A DNA stretch of 64,000 bases from Streptomyces sp. NBC_00663 (GTDB lineage Bacteria > Actinomycetota > Actinomycetes > Streptomycetales > Streptomycetaceae), in NCBI RefSeq assembly GCF_036226885.1, contig NZ_CP109027.1:248001-312000 (forward strand), given 5' to 3'. The position numbers and the translations under genes are program-made. The notes below the pieces were generated by a model, which had not been told where the DNA came from, did no database searches, and saw only the letters and a list, made by a program, of their open reading frames with translations. The first letter of the stretch is position 1. Each line of letters opens with the position of its first letter. Below are positions 16,532-25,719 of this stretch, one piece after another.

Positions 16532-18463
16532 ATGCCCCGCCCCACCCCCGTCGCCCCTGTGGGCCCCGTCCACCCGGGACCCACCGCCCGCACCGCCCTG
16601 CGCCCCGCCACCGCCGGCATCACCGCGGGCTTCTGGCACACCCGGCGCGAGGTCAACGCCCGAACCTCCATCCCGCAGGGCCCGGCCCTGCTGGAGTCGG
16701 CCGGAAACCTGCACAATCTGCGGCTCGCGGCAGGCACGGCCGAGGGCGAGTTCGTGGGCGCCTACCCCTTCGTGGACACGGACGTCTACAAGTGGCTGGA
16801 GGCCGCCTCCTGGCAACTCGCCCAGGGCCCCGAAGAGGACCTCACCGCCCACGTCGACCGCATCATCGGCCTCGTCGCCGCCGCCCAGCAGCCGGACGGC
16901 TATCTCAACACCTGGTTCCAGCTCCGCGAAAAGGGCAAGCGCTACGAGGACCTGCGCTGGGGGCACGAGCTGTACTGCGCCGGCCATCTGATCCAGGCCG
17001 CCGTCGCCCACCACCGGGCCACCGGACGCGGCGAACTCCTCGATGTGGCCCGGCGGTTCGCCGATCACCTCGACACCGTCTTCGGCCTGCCGGACAGCGG
17101 AAAGCCCCTCGACGGCATCGACGGCCACCCCGAGGTCGAAACCGCACTGGTCGAGCTGTACCGGGAGACCGGCGAGCGCCGCTATCTCGACCTCGCCGAG
17201 TACTTCGTCGACCGGCACGGTCACGGCCTGCTCGGCGGTGAGGCCTACTGCCAGGACCGCGTCCCGGTGCGCGAGGCGGAGAACGTCGAGGGTCACGCCG
17301 TACGGCAGCTGTACCTGCTGGCCGCCGCGGCCGACCTCGCCACCGAGACCGGGGACGCCGAACTGCGCTCCGCCGCCGAGCGGTTGTGGCACGCCATGAC
17401 CACCACGAAGACCCATGTCACCGGCGGGCTCGGCGCCCACCACGACGAGGAGGACTTCGGCGACCCCTACGAGCTGCCCAACGAGCGCGCCTACTGCGAG
17501 ACCTGCGCGGCCATCGCCTCGATCCAGTGGAGCTGGCGCATGGCCCTGCTCACCGGCGAGGCCCACTACTCCGACCTGATCGAACGCACCCTGTTCAACG
17601 GCTTCCTCGCCGGGGTGTCGCTGGACGGCGAACGCTGGCTGTACGTCAACCCTCTCCAGGTCCGTGACGGCCACACCGACCCCGGCGGCGACCAGTCGGC
17701 CCGCCGCACCAACTGGTTCCGCTGCGCCTGCTGCCCGCCCAACGTCATGCGGCTGCTGGCCAGCCTGGAGCACTACCTGGCCAGCAGTGACGACGAGGGC
17801 CTACAGATCCACCAGTACGTCTCCGGCAGTTACAGCGGAGCGGGCGGCACCGTCCGCTGCGAGACCGACTACCCCTGGCACGGCACGATCGCCCTCACCG
17901 TCGAGGAAGTCCCGGACGACCGTCCCTGGACGCTGTCCCTGCGGATCCCGCAGTGGTGCCGTGAGTTCCGCGTCCGGTGCGAGGAGCAGACCTACGACCA
18001 CACGGACGCCCTCGTCACCACGAACGGCTGGCTGCGGCTCACCCGCACCTGGGCCCCCGGCGACCAGGTCGTCCTCGAACTCGGCCTGGAGCCGCGGCTG
18101 ATCGCGGCCGACCCGCGAGTGGACGCCGTACGCGGCTGTGTGGCGATCGAGCGCGGGCCGCTCGTGCACTGCCTGGAGGGGGTCGACCATCCCGGCGGCG
18201 GGCTGGACGACATCGTGCTCGACCTCACCCGCCCACTCGCCGTCAAGCACCGCCCGGACCTGCTCGGCGGGGTCACCACGGTGGTCGCCGCGGGCCACAG
18301 GCGCCGTATCCCCGACGCGGGCTGGTGGCCGTACGTCCCCGCCACCGACGCCACTGACAGCGCGCAGTCGGACGGCGATCCCATCGAGCTGACCGCCGTC
18401 CCCTACTACGCCTGGGCCAACCGCGACGACGGCAGCATGCGCGTCTGGCTGCCCACCTCCTGA
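16532..18463 (+). CDS. GH127 glycosidase (beta-L-arabinofuranosidase-like)
   Basis: A 643-residue cytoplasmic enzyme with no signal peptide. It has the (alpha/alpha)6 barrel of GH127 and its zinc/thiolate centre: E307 (in 'HHDEEDFG'), E323 and C325 (in 'YCETCAAI'), and the Cys pair C400-C401 (in 'CACCPPN'), the last being the nucleophile and ligand region of characterised HypBA1. The family releases L-arabinofuranose from beta-linked arabinosides. The ATG at 16532 follows CGGAGAG. It is the first gene of the importer operon, so it probably hydrolyses the imported oligosaccharide. Confidence 0.9.
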   Translation: MPRPTPVAPVGPVHPGPTARTALRPATAGITAGFWHTRREVNARTSIPQGPALLESAGNLHNLRLAAGTAEGEFVGAYPFVDTDVYKWLEAASWQLAQGPEEDLTAHVDRIIGLVAAAQQPDGYLNTWFQLREKGKRYEDLRWGHELYCAGHLIQAAVAHHRATGRGELLDVARRFADHLDTVFGLPDSGKPLDGIDGHPEVETALVELYRETGERRYLDLAEYFVDRHGHGLLGGEAYCQDRVPVREAENVEGHAVRQLYLLAAAADLATETGDAELRSAAERLWHAMTTTKTHVTGGLGAHHDEEDFGDPYELPNERAYCETCAAIASIQWSWRMALLTGEAHYSDLIERTLFNGFLAGVSLDGERWLYVNPLQVRDGHTDPGGDQSARRTNWFRCACCPPNVMRLLASLEHYLASSDDEGLQIHQYVSGSYSGAGGTVRCETDYPWHGTIALTVEEVPDDRPWTLSLRIPQWCREFRVRCEEQTYDHTDALVTTNGWLRLTRTWAPGDQVVLELGLEPRLIAADPRVDAVRGCVAIERGPLVHCLEGVDHPGGGLDDIVLDLTRPLAVKHRPDLLGGVTTVVAAGHRRRIPDAGWWPYVPATDATDSAQSDGDPIELTAVPYYAWANRDDGSMRVWLPTS

Positions 18464-18477
18464 GACTCCCTCCCCCC

Positions 18478-18504
18478 GTACGACCCGTACGACCCGTACG
18501 ACCC
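18478..18504 (+). repeat. three tandem copies of a 9-bp unit
   Basis: GTACGACCC is repeated three times head to tail in the 64-bp gap between GH127 and the binding-protein gene, with a partial fourth copy after it. It may affect the spacing or mRNA structure before the GTG at 18528. Confidence 0.8.
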
Positions 18505-18527
18505 CTCTACGACAACGAGGTCACCCC

Positions 18528-19772
18528 GTGATACCCACCCGCCGCACACTTGTCGCCGCCCTCGCCGCCGTCGGCACCCTCGCCTCCCTCACCGCATGCG
18601 GAGGCGGCTCCTCCGACTCATCCTCGTCCGGCGCGCCCAAGGGGACGTACACCTTCTGGGACCCGTACCCGCAGTTCGACGCGTCCTCGCCGTGGGGCAA
18701 GCGGGTCACCGCGTGCGGCAAGGAGGCCGGGGTCACGGTCAAGCGCACCGGCATGGACACCACGGACCTGGGCAACAAGGCGCTGCTCGCCGCCCAGCAG
18801 GGCAACGCGCCGGACGTCATGCTGGTGGACAACCCGGTCGTCTCCACCCTCGTCGAGGCGGGCATCCTCAACAAGACGAGCGACCTCGGCCTCGACACCA
18901 AGTCGATCCAGAAGAACATCATCGGCGCGGGCACCCTCGACGGATCGCCCTACGGGGTGCCGATCGGGGCCAACACCCTGGCCCTCTACTACAACAAGAA
19001 GGTCCTGGACGCGGCCAAGGTCGACCCCGCATCGATCAAGGACTGGGCCTCCCTCACCGAGGCCCTGAAGAAGGTCAAGTCGGCCGGGAAGAAGGGCATC
19101 ACCTTCTCCGCGATCAACACCGAGGAGGGCAGCTTCCAGTTCCTGCCGTGGTTCTGGGGCGCGGGCGGGGATCTCACCGAGCTCAACTCGGCGAAGGGCG
19201 TGGCCGCCCTCGACCTGTGGAAGCAGTGGGTCGACTCGGGGTACGCACCCAAGGACGTGCTCCAGAACACGCAGACCACCAGCTGGCAGGAGTTCGCCAC
19301 CGGGGACTACGCCTTCGGTGAGAACGGCACCTGGCAGCTCGGCAACGCCGAGAAGGCCGGCTTCGACTACGGCATCATCAACATCCCCGGGCAGAACGGC
19401 GGTTCGGCACCGGTGCCGACGGGCGGCGAGTTCGTCACCGTGCCCGTGCAGAAGGACACCGCGCGCTACGACGTCAGCAAGAAGATCGTCACCTGTCTGA
19501 CCAGCGACGCGAACCTGCTGCCCACGGACACGGCCCTGACCTACGTCGCACCGACCGCCACGGTCCAGGCCGAGCAGGTGAAGGCCAACCCGAAGCTGAA
19601 GCCCTGGGTGAGTGCGGTCGCCGCGGCCCGCGGACGTACGAGCAACGGCCTGGGCACCAAGTACCCGACCATCTCCCAGCCGATGTGGACCGCCGTCCAG
19701 GCCGCTCTCTCGGGCGGCAAGAGCCCGCAGGACGCCATGGACACGGCGCAGGCGAGTGCGCAGAAGGGCTGA
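18528..19772 (+). CDS. sugar ABC transporter solute-binding lipoprotein
   Basis: A 414-residue SBP_bac_1-type receptor. Lipoprotein signal with lipobox 'LTAC' (C24) and a Gly/Ser-rich linker, then a two-lobed binding domain ('GANTLALYYNKKVLDAA', 'WFWGAGGDL'). It captures an oligosaccharide outside the membrane and delivers it to the two permeases encoded next. GTG start at 18528. No ATPase gene is present, as is usual for Streptomyces sugar importers that share a general MsiK-type ATPase. Confidence 0.92.
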   Translation: MIPTRRTLVAALAAVGTLASLTACGGGSSDSSSSGAPKGTYTFWDPYPQFDASSPWGKRVTACGKEAGVTVKRTGMDTTDLGNKALLAAQQGNAPDVMLVDNPVVSTLVEAGILNKTSDLGLDTKSIQKNIIGAGTLDGSPYGVPIGANTLALYYNKKVLDAAKVDPASIKDWASLTEALKKVKSAGKKGITFSAINTEEGSFQFLPWFWGAGGDLTELNSAKGVAALDLWKQWVDSGYAPKDVLQNTQTTSWQEFATGDYAFGENGTWQLGNAEKAGFDYGIINIPGQNGGSAPVPTGGEFVTVPVQKDTARYDVSKKIVTCLTSDANLLPTDTALTYVAPTATVQAEQVKANPKLKPWVSAVAAARGRTSNGLGTKYPTISQPMWTAVQAALSGGKSPQDAMDTAQASAQKG

Positions 19773-19779
19773 CGCCTCC

Positions 19780-20748
19780 ATGACCATCGCCCGCGTCGAC
19801 CGTCCACGGCGAACCCAGGCGGTGTCGAAGGCGAGCGGTTCCGGTTCCGTGCCGTCGCGACAGCGACAGCGACGTCGGAGCCGGCTGACCGCATTCGCCT
19901 TCGTAGCACCGCTCATCGTCTATCTCGCCGCCTTCTACCTCTATCCCCTCTACCGCAACCTCGACCTGAGCCTGCGCGACTACACGGTCCGGTCGTTCGT
20001 GTCGGGGGACGCGCCCTTCAGCGGCTGGGACAACTTCCACAAGGTCCTGGACGACCCGACGTTCGGGCCGGCGATGCGGCACACGATGGTCTTCACCGCC
20101 GTGTCGATCGTGTTCCAATACGCCATCGGGCTCGCCCTCGCGGTCTTCTTCAACCGGCACTTCCGGCTGTCGACGGTGCTGCGCGCCCTGTTCCTGATCC
20201 CGTGGCTGCTGCCGCTGATCGTGTCGTCGTCGACGTGGTCGTGGATGTTCAACAGCGAGTCCGGGGTGGTGAACTACTTCCTGCACTTCTTCGGCGTCGA
20301 CCCGGTCGGCTGGCTCACTTCGCCCGACTGGGCCCTGACCTCGGTCATCGTCGCCAACATCTGGATCGGCATCCCGTTCAACCTGGTCATCCTCTACAGC
20401 GGCCTGCAAAACATCCCGGCCGAACTGTACGAGGCCGCCTCCCTGGACGGAGCGAGCGCCTGGCAGCAGTTCCGCCGCATCACCTTTCCGCTGCTGCGGC
20501 CGGTGTCGGCGATCACGATCCTGCTCGGCCTCGTCTACACCCTCAAGGTGTTCGACCTGATCTGGATCATGACCAAGGGCGGCCCCGGCGACGCCTCCTC
20601 CACCCTGGCGACCTGGTCCTACCAACTCAGTTTCGGCACCCTCCTGCCCAAGTTCGGCCCGGGCGCCGCGGTCGGCAACATCCTCATCCTCATCGCCCTG
20701 CTCTTCGGCCTGCTGTACGTCCGCGTCCAAAGGAGGCAGGAAGCGTGA
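19780..20748 (+). CDS. sugar ABC transporter permease (MalF-type)
   Basis: A 322-residue membrane protein with six hydrophobic helices and the EAA loop 'EAASLDGASAWQQFRRITFPLL' (starting about residue 218) that docks the ATPase. The ATG at 19780 is 7 bp after the stop of the binding-protein gene. Stop overlaps the next start (GTGA). Confidence 0.92.
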   Translation: MTIARVDRPRRTQAVSKASGSGSVPSRQRQRRRSRLTAFAFVAPLIVYLAAFYLYPLYRNLDLSLRDYTVRSFVSGDAPFSGWDNFHKVLDDPTFGPAMRHTMVFTAVSIVFQYAIGLALAVFFNRHFRLSTVLRALFLIPWLLPLIVSSSTWSWMFNSESGVVNYFLHFFGVDPVGWLTSPDWALTSVIVANIWIGIPFNLVILYSGLQNIPAELYEAASLDGASAWQQFRRITFPLLRPVSAITILLGLVYTLKVFDLIWIMTKGGPGDASSTLATWSYQLSFGTLLPKFGPGAAVGNILILIALLFGLLYVRVQRRQEA

Positions 20749-21566
20749 AGTCCCGTACGAGCGGCCGACGGCACACCGTCATCGGACTTGTCCTCACCGC
20801 GCTGATGCTGTTCCCGGTGTACTGGATGCTGAACGTGTCCCTCACCCCGCAGCAGAACATGCGCAAGAGCCCGCCCGACCTGTTCCCGCTGCACCCCACG
20901 TTCGAGGGCTACCGGGCCGTCCTCGACGACCAGTTGCCGTACCTCGGCACAAGTCTGCTGATCGGCCTCGGCACGGTCGCCCTCACCCTCGTCCTCGCCG
21001 CCCCCGCCGGCTACTCCCTGGCCAAGCTCCGCCCGCGCGGCGGCGGTGTGCTCAGTCTGGGCCTGCTGATCGCGCAGATGGTCCCCGGCATTGTCATGGC
21101 GATGGGCTTCTACGGCATCTTCCTCGACGTCGGCCTGCTCAACTCCTGGTGGGGGCTGATCATCGCCGACTCGACCATCGCCGTGCCGTTCGGCGTCATG
21201 ATCTTCACGGCGTTCATGTCGGGCATCCCGGGCGAGTTGACAGCCGCCGCCCGCATCGACGGCGCGGGAACCTTCCGCACCTTCTGGTCCGTCGTGCTGC
21301 CGGTGAGCCGCAACGCCGTCGTCACCGTCTCACTCTTCAGCTTTCTGTGGGCCTGGTCCGACTTCGTCTTCGCCAACACCCTCGACGGAGGCGGCGACTG
21401 GAAGCCGATCACCCTCGGCATCTACCGCTACATCGGCAACAACAACCAGGAGTGGAACGCGATCATGGCCACCGCCGTCATCGCGTCGATCCCCGCAGCC
21501 GTCCTGCTGGTCCTCGCTCAGCGCTACGTGGCCGCGGGTGTGACCGCGGGCGCGGTGAAGGACTGA
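20745..21566 (+). CDS. sugar ABC transporter permease (MalG-type)
   Basis: A 273-residue partner permease with six helices and the loop 'TAAARIDGAGTFRTFWSVVLP' (about 166-186). GTG start at 20745 overlaps the upstream stop; AGGAGG lies 8 bp before it. With the upstream permease it forms the membrane channel of the importer. Confidence 0.92.
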   Translation: MKSRTSGRRHTVIGLVLTALMLFPVYWMLNVSLTPQQNMRKSPPDLFPLHPTFEGYRAVLDDQLPYLGTSLLIGLGTVALTLVLAAPAGYSLAKLRPRGGGVLSLGLLIAQMVPGIVMAMGFYGIFLDVGLLNSWWGLIIADSTIAVPFGVMIFTAFMSGIPGELTAAARIDGAGTFRTFWSVVLPVSRNAVVTVSLFSFLWAWSDFVFANTLDGGGDWKPITLGIYRYIGNNNQEWNAIMATAVIASIPAAVLLVLAQRYVAAGVTAGAVKD

Positions 21567-21653
21567 GGCGCCTGTAAAAGGACCTTCGCAAGCAGGCCGC
21601 CTCCGGCAGGACACCCCCACCCATCCCCTCTCTTCCGAGGAGAACCCCCTGTC

Positions 21654-23405
21654 ATGAGCCGCACAAGACGCCCCCGAGCCGGGCGCCTCACCGCCGCGCT
21701 GGGTGCGACCGCCCTCACGGCCGCCGCACTGGCCACCGCGGTCCCGGCCGAAGCCGCCCCCACGTCCTCGACCACCCTGGTGGTGAACGCCAACCAGGTC
21801 CTGCGCCCCGTCACCCACGTGGCGACCGGCAGCCTCTACGGCCTCGCGGACAACAGCACGCCGTCCGACAGCCTGACCAACGCCCTCAAGCCGAACACCT
21901 TCGTACAGATGGCTCCGGGCGGCTCCCAGCTCCCCAACGGTGAGCCGAAGCCCGCCGGCGACGCACTCGTGGTCGCCGCCAAGGCGGCTCGCGCAGGCGC
22001 CAAGGTGGTCGTCCGCATGCCCGACTGGTACCCAAACTTCCCCTACAAGTGGGTGAGTTGGGGTGACTGGCTGTCGGCGGTCGACAAGCAGGTCGCGTCC
22101 GTGCAGTCCTCGGGTGCGACCAACATCTCCGCGTACGAGCTGTGGAACGAGCCCGACTGGACGTGGGACACCACCAACGCGGGCGCCTTCAACGCGGGTT
22201 GGGCACGGACGTACAAGGAAGTCAGGTCCAAGGACACGAAGACGCCGATCCAGGGCCCGAGCTACTCGGCGTGGAACCAGTCCTGGATGAGCTCCTTCCT
22301 CACCGACGCCAAGGCCAGCGGCACCGTTCCCAACATCATTGCCTGGCACGAACTACAGGGTTCGAAGGACATCGCGGCCCACGTCTCGGCGTACCGCGCA
22401 CTGGAGTCGAGCCTCGGCATCAGCCCGCGCCCGATCGCGATCGAGGAGTACGGCACCCCCGACGAGATGGGCAACTCCGGCGCCCTCATCGGCTACGCCG
22501 CCAAGTTCGAGCGCACGGGAATCCAGGACGCCGAGCTCGCCTTCTGGAACCACTACGGCACCCTCGGCGACACCCTGACCGACACCGGCGGCTCGCCCAA
22601 CGGCTCGTACTGGACGTACAAGTGGTACGGCGACATGTCCGGGAACATGCTCGTCACCACGCCGCCCGCACAGACCGGCATCGACGGTCTCGCATCCCGC
22701 AACAGCGCCGGCAACCAGATCAGCGTCATAGCCGGCGGCTGCACCGGCTCCTGCGCCGTGACGGTCAACGGCCTCAACTCCCTGTCGGCGTTCGGCAGCA
22801 CGGTGCACGTGAAGCTGGAGTACAGCCCTCACACGGGCCGTACGACCGCCTCTCCCGGCCCGATCACGATCTCGGAGGCCGATTACACGGTCTCGGGCGG
22901 CTCGATCACCGTGCCGGCGACGATGAACGCCACCGACGGCTACCACCTGGTGATCACCCCGAGCGGCACGAACACCTCGCTGGCGGGGCGCTACCAGATC
23001 ACCAACAAGAACAGCGGGCTCGCCCTCGACACCCTGAACGCAGGCACCGCCCAGGGCACCACGGTCGTCCAAGCCACGTCCACCTCCGGCACCGACCAGA
23101 ACTGGACCCTGGTCGCGGCGGGCTCGGGCCTCTACAAGATCGTCAACCAGAAGAGCGGTCTGGTTCTCGGCATCCAGGACATGAGCACGGCGGACGGCGG
23201 CAAGGCCCTGATCTGGGGTGACAGCGGAACCGCCGACCACCTCTGGCAGGCCATCCCGGCCCGCGACGGCTACTACAAGATCGCCAACTACAACAGCGGT
23301 CTGCTGCTCGGCGTCAACCAGATGAGCACGTCGTCCGGTGCGCAGGTCCTGCAATGGTCGGACAACGGCACCGCCGACCACCTCTGGAAGCTCACCGCGC
23401 GCTAG
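21654..23405 (+). CDS. secreted clan GH-A glycosidase with ricin-type lectin domain
   Basis: A 583-residue exported enzyme. A twin-Arg-like basic signal peptide ends near 'PAEAA' (about 35). The catalytic domain is a TIM barrel of GH39-like type with acid/base E166 ('ELWNEPDW') and a likely nucleophile at E264 or E265 ('IAIEEYGTPD'). A small beta domain follows (about 345-440), then three beta-trefoil repeats of a RicinB/CBM13 lectin (444-583, each with a Q-x-W or D-x-L-W end). It should attack a plant polysaccharide or glycoprotein outside the cell and supply the importer. Family assignment below clan level is uncertain. It lies 87 bp after the permease gene, probably in the same operon. Confidence 0.8.
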   Translation: MSRTRRPRAGRLTAALGATALTAAALATAVPAEAAPTSSTTLVVNANQVLRPVTHVATGSLYGLADNSTPSDSLTNALKPNTFVQMAPGGSQLPNGEPKPAGDALVVAAKAARAGAKVVVRMPDWYPNFPYKWVSWGDWLSAVDKQVASVQSSGATNISAYELWNEPDWTWDTTNAGAFNAGWARTYKEVRSKDTKTPIQGPSYSAWNQSWMSSFLTDAKASGTVPNIIAWHELQGSKDIAAHVSAYRALESSLGISPRPIAIEEYGTPDEMGNSGALIGYAAKFERTGIQDAELAFWNHYGTLGDTLTDTGGSPNGSYWTYKWYGDMSGNMLVTTPPAQTGIDGLASRNSAGNQISVIAGGCTGSCAVTVNGLNSLSAFGSTVHVKLEYSPHTGRTTASPGPITISEADYTVSGGSITVPATMNATDGYHLVITPSGTNTSLAGRYQITNKNSGLALDTLNAGTAQGTTVVQATSTSGTDQNWTLVAAGSGLYKIVNQKSGLVLGIQDMSTADGGKALIWGDSGTADHLWQAIPARDGYYKIANYNSGLLLGVNQMSTSSGAQVLQWSDNGTADHLWKLTAR

Positions 23406-23441
23406 GGTCCGTCTTCGAAGATCATCGGATGGTGGATCAGG

Positions 23442-23782
23442 GTGGGGGTGATACCCCGTCATGAACTCACCGACCAGGAGTGGGAGTTACTCGCTCCGCT
23501 GATACCGCAGGCCTCGACGGGCCGGCCGCGGGTGTCGGACCGGCAGGTCACCAACGGGACGGTCTACCAGATCAGGACCGGAATCTCGCGGCGTGACCTG
23601 CCGGAACGCGACGGGCCGTGGAAGACGGCCTACACCCGCTTCCGCCGTTATGCCCTGGCCGACGTGTTCGCCCCGGTCCTGCAACAGATCCAGGCCCGTG
23701 TGACGCGGCCGGTGACATCGACCGGCTCGTCGAGTCCAACCCCACCATCGTCCGTGCCCACCAGCCCACAACGCAGCGGTAG
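23442..23782 (+). pseudogene. IS5-type transposase N-terminal remnant
   Basis: 'RHELTDQEWELLAPLIPQ' and 'YQIRTGISRRDLPERDGPWKTAYTRFRRYA' are the DUF4096 N-terminal region of Streptomyces IS5-type transposases. A frameshift near 23695 moves the continuation ('DAAGDIDRLVESNPTIVRAHQ') to another frame, and a stop follows at 23780. The DDE catalytic half is absent. The IS left end probably touches the stop of the glycosidase gene. Confidence 0.8.
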
Positions 23783-24031
23783 TTACCGGCGCCGTCTGCC
23801 TCGAGCCGCGTGGAGTCGTCGACTTGGCCCTGCTGATGCCGGGTAACCGCTAACCCCACGACCAGCGCCAGGGTCGCGGCATCGTCAACCAGGTGCGCCA
23901 GGACGGGATCTCCCGGCCCTGCGCGTCCTTGGTCTTCCGGCGGAAGTACTCGCGGTGGCGGTCAGACTTGCCCACCTCCCACACGGCTTCTCAGCCCGGA
24001 TACGGCGGAAAGGCAGGGAGCTTCTGTCGGA

Positions 24032-24658
24032 TCAGGAACGCGCTGAGCCCGTGTCGATGACGATCATCTTCTCCAGTGTGTATCTGTCCAGGTCCGGATG
24101 GTGCTCTTGCTGGCCGGCGCGGACGCGGTGGAAGCGAAAGGTCCCATTGGTGGTCCCCGCGCTGACGATGCATCGGATCTGGAGTGGAGGTTCGGCTGAA
24201 CGGCCGAGACGGCAGATGTGCAAGGCCAGCGTGAGGCCCTGAGTCAGCAGTAGCCTTTGGTCGGCCTCGGCGATGACGGGCTCACCATCATCCAGGATCT
24301 CGACTGCCACGGGCACGAAATCCTCCAGGTGGAAGCTGTTCACGCTGCACTCCCACGCGGTGAGGTCGATGAAGCCTCCGGATCCGGTGCCGCGCAGGCG
24401 ACGGGCGGTATCGGCCAGTACCACGGCGTCCCCGTGAAGCGCGATGCCGTTGGCGGTGAGATCGCGGAGGCCGACTGTCAGTCCCTGCGATGGCTGTGCC
24501 GGAGCGAGTCCTGTCCATACGCTGAGGAGGGCCGCCGCCGCATCGTTCATCTGCACTGTAAGCACGTGGGCAAGGATCCTCCGGAGGCCCCGGAGGATGG
24601 GAAGCAGGGCCGCTTCCACGGTCTTGGGTAGTGGTGAGCACCCCGATTCGGCCACCAC
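24032..24658 (-). CDS. hypothetical protein
   Basis: A 208-residue frame with ordinary amino-acid composition, including 'GFIDLTAWECSVNSFHLEDFVPVAVEILDDGEPV' and a basic, His-containing C-terminus ('FRFHRVRAGQQEHHPDLDRYTLEKM'). No family recognised, no signal peptide, no membrane segments. The N-terminus is doubtful: upstream sequence continues in a different frame ('VTIRLDDAANRWWPNRG'), so it may be a frameshifted or truncated gene. It sits among IS and methyltransferase debris. Confidence 0.4.
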   Translation of the reverse strand: MVAESGCSPLPKTVEAALLPILRGLRRILAHVLTVQMNDAAAALLSVWTGLAPAQPSQGLTVGLRDLTANGIALHGDAVVLADTARRLRGTGSGGFIDLTAWECSVNSFHLEDFVPVAVEILDDGEPVIAEADQRLLLTQGLTLALHICRLGRSAEPPLQIRCIVSAGTTNGTFRFHRVRAGQQEHHPDLDRYTLEKMIVIDTGSARS

Positions 24659-24721
24659 CGGTTCGCCGCGTCGTCCAGCCGGATGGTGACGCGAGGATCA
24701 AGAGCCCCTCTGCGGCTCCCT

Positions 24722-24973
24722 TCACCGGGCCGCGCTGCGCCTCCGGAGCCGCAGACGCCTTCGTGAGGCCACGTCAGGGCCCGCGGAACCACCGGGACAG
24801 GAGGTCAACAGCGTGCAGTAGCCGGTGTGTGTGCCCCACGTCCACCACAGGTCGCCCGGAGCGAGACGGGAGCGTACCCAGGCCGTCAGGTGCGGCTCCC
24901 ACATGCCACTGGCCGTCGGCGCTTCGGCGTCATACGCTCTCTCGCCACGCCTAGGCGGTGTCCGGCGGATCAT
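24722..24973 (-). pseudogene. FkbM-type methyltransferase remnant
   Basis: 'MWEPHLTAWVRSRLAPGD' and 'THTGYCTLL' bracket the SAM-binding motif I of FkbM-type methyltransferases. The motif itself, normally a VVDVGAH-like string, reads 'LWWTWGT' because two nearby compensating indels put about eight codons out of frame. Only the first 60 or so conserved residues remain. Confidence 0.6.
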
Positions 24974-24993
24974 GTGGCCGTGATGGCACCAAG

Positions 24994-25635
24994 CTAGTTC
25001 TCGCGGGCCGGACTGCGCCCGGTTGCGAGGCGTTTCTGCCCCTCGGACATGGGCAGGACCGCCAGTGCGGTGTCTGCAATGTTCCGCAGCGTCTCCGGGT
25101 CCAGGCCGGCCTTGCCTACCGCCTCGATACCGCGGACCACCGTCAGCAGCAGTGCCGCCAACCGCTCCGGATCCGCAGCACTGTCGATGTCGCCGTGGCG
25201 CTGGGCGGCGCTGATCTCCGTCCGCAGCAGGGTCAGCAGTGCCGTCATGGTCTCGGCCGACCGTCCGGCGACCGTCGGATCGTGCTGGGCCAGTTCCGCC
25301 GCGCCCTTGGCCAACAGGCACCCGCGGCGCTCGGTGTCGGAGGCGGTGTTCTCCGCCATGAGGTGCACGTATCCCGACAGCCGGGCCAGGGCCTCCGAGT
25401 CCGGGCCACCCGCCAGCCGCTCTTCGGCCACCTCGACGACGGCGGTGCACCATTCGTCGAACACGCGGTGGAACAGCTTGCCCTTGTCGCCGAACGCGCC
25501 GTACAGACTGCCCTTGCCCAGACCGGTGACCTGGGCGATGTCGTCCATCCGGGTTCCTGCGTAGCCGGTCGCCCAGAACTGTTCCCGCGCCTGCTCCAGG
25601 ACTCGGCGTTCGTCGAATGCGCGTGGTCTCGCCAT
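24994..25635 (-). CDS. TetR/AcrR-family regulator, divergent from SDR
   Basis: A 213-residue regulator. HTH at about 10-55 ('RVLEQAREQFWATGYAGTRMDDIAQVTGLGKGSLYGAFGDKGKLF') and a TetR_C-type ligand domain. I chose the ATG at 25635 ('MARPRAF') over an upstream frame because it has GGTGAGG before it and matches where these proteins start. It is divergent from the SDR gene with a large perfect inverted repeat between them. Confidence 0.87.
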   Translation of the reverse strand: MARPRAFDERRVLEQAREQFWATGYAGTRMDDIAQVTGLGKGSLYGAFGDKGKLFHRVFDEWCTAVVEVAEERLAGGPDSEALARLSGYVHLMAENTASDTERRGCLLAKGAAELAQHDPTVAGRSAETMTALLTLLRTEISAAQRHGDIDSAADPERLAALLLTVVRGIEAVGKAGLDPETLRNIADTALAVLPMSEGQKRLATGRSPAREN

Positions 25636-25661
25636 GACCTCACCGTACCCATTCTTGACTC

Positions 25662-25694
25662 GATCGTCCATTACCGCCTACGTTATGGACGATC
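25662..25694. promoter_or_regulatory. 10-bp perfect inverted repeat, TetR operator
   Basis: GATCGTCCAT (25662-25671) and ATGGACGATC (25685-25694) with a 13-bp spacer sit between the divergent TetR (start 25635) and SDR (start 25720). A TTGACT hexamer at 25655-25660 is a possible -35 for the SDR gene, so a bound repressor would cover both promoters. Confidence 0.7.
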
Positions 25695-25719
25695 CATTCC
25701 ACAACTGAAGGGGTTCGAC

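Noticed and set aside
22353..23462. Minus-strand open frame of 369 codons
   Set aside because: Shadow of the secreted glycosidase gene; no motifs.
23850..23990. Minus-strand segment with 'REYFRRKTKDAQGREIPSWRTW'
   Set aside because: Looks coding, but too short and unrecognised to assign to a gene.
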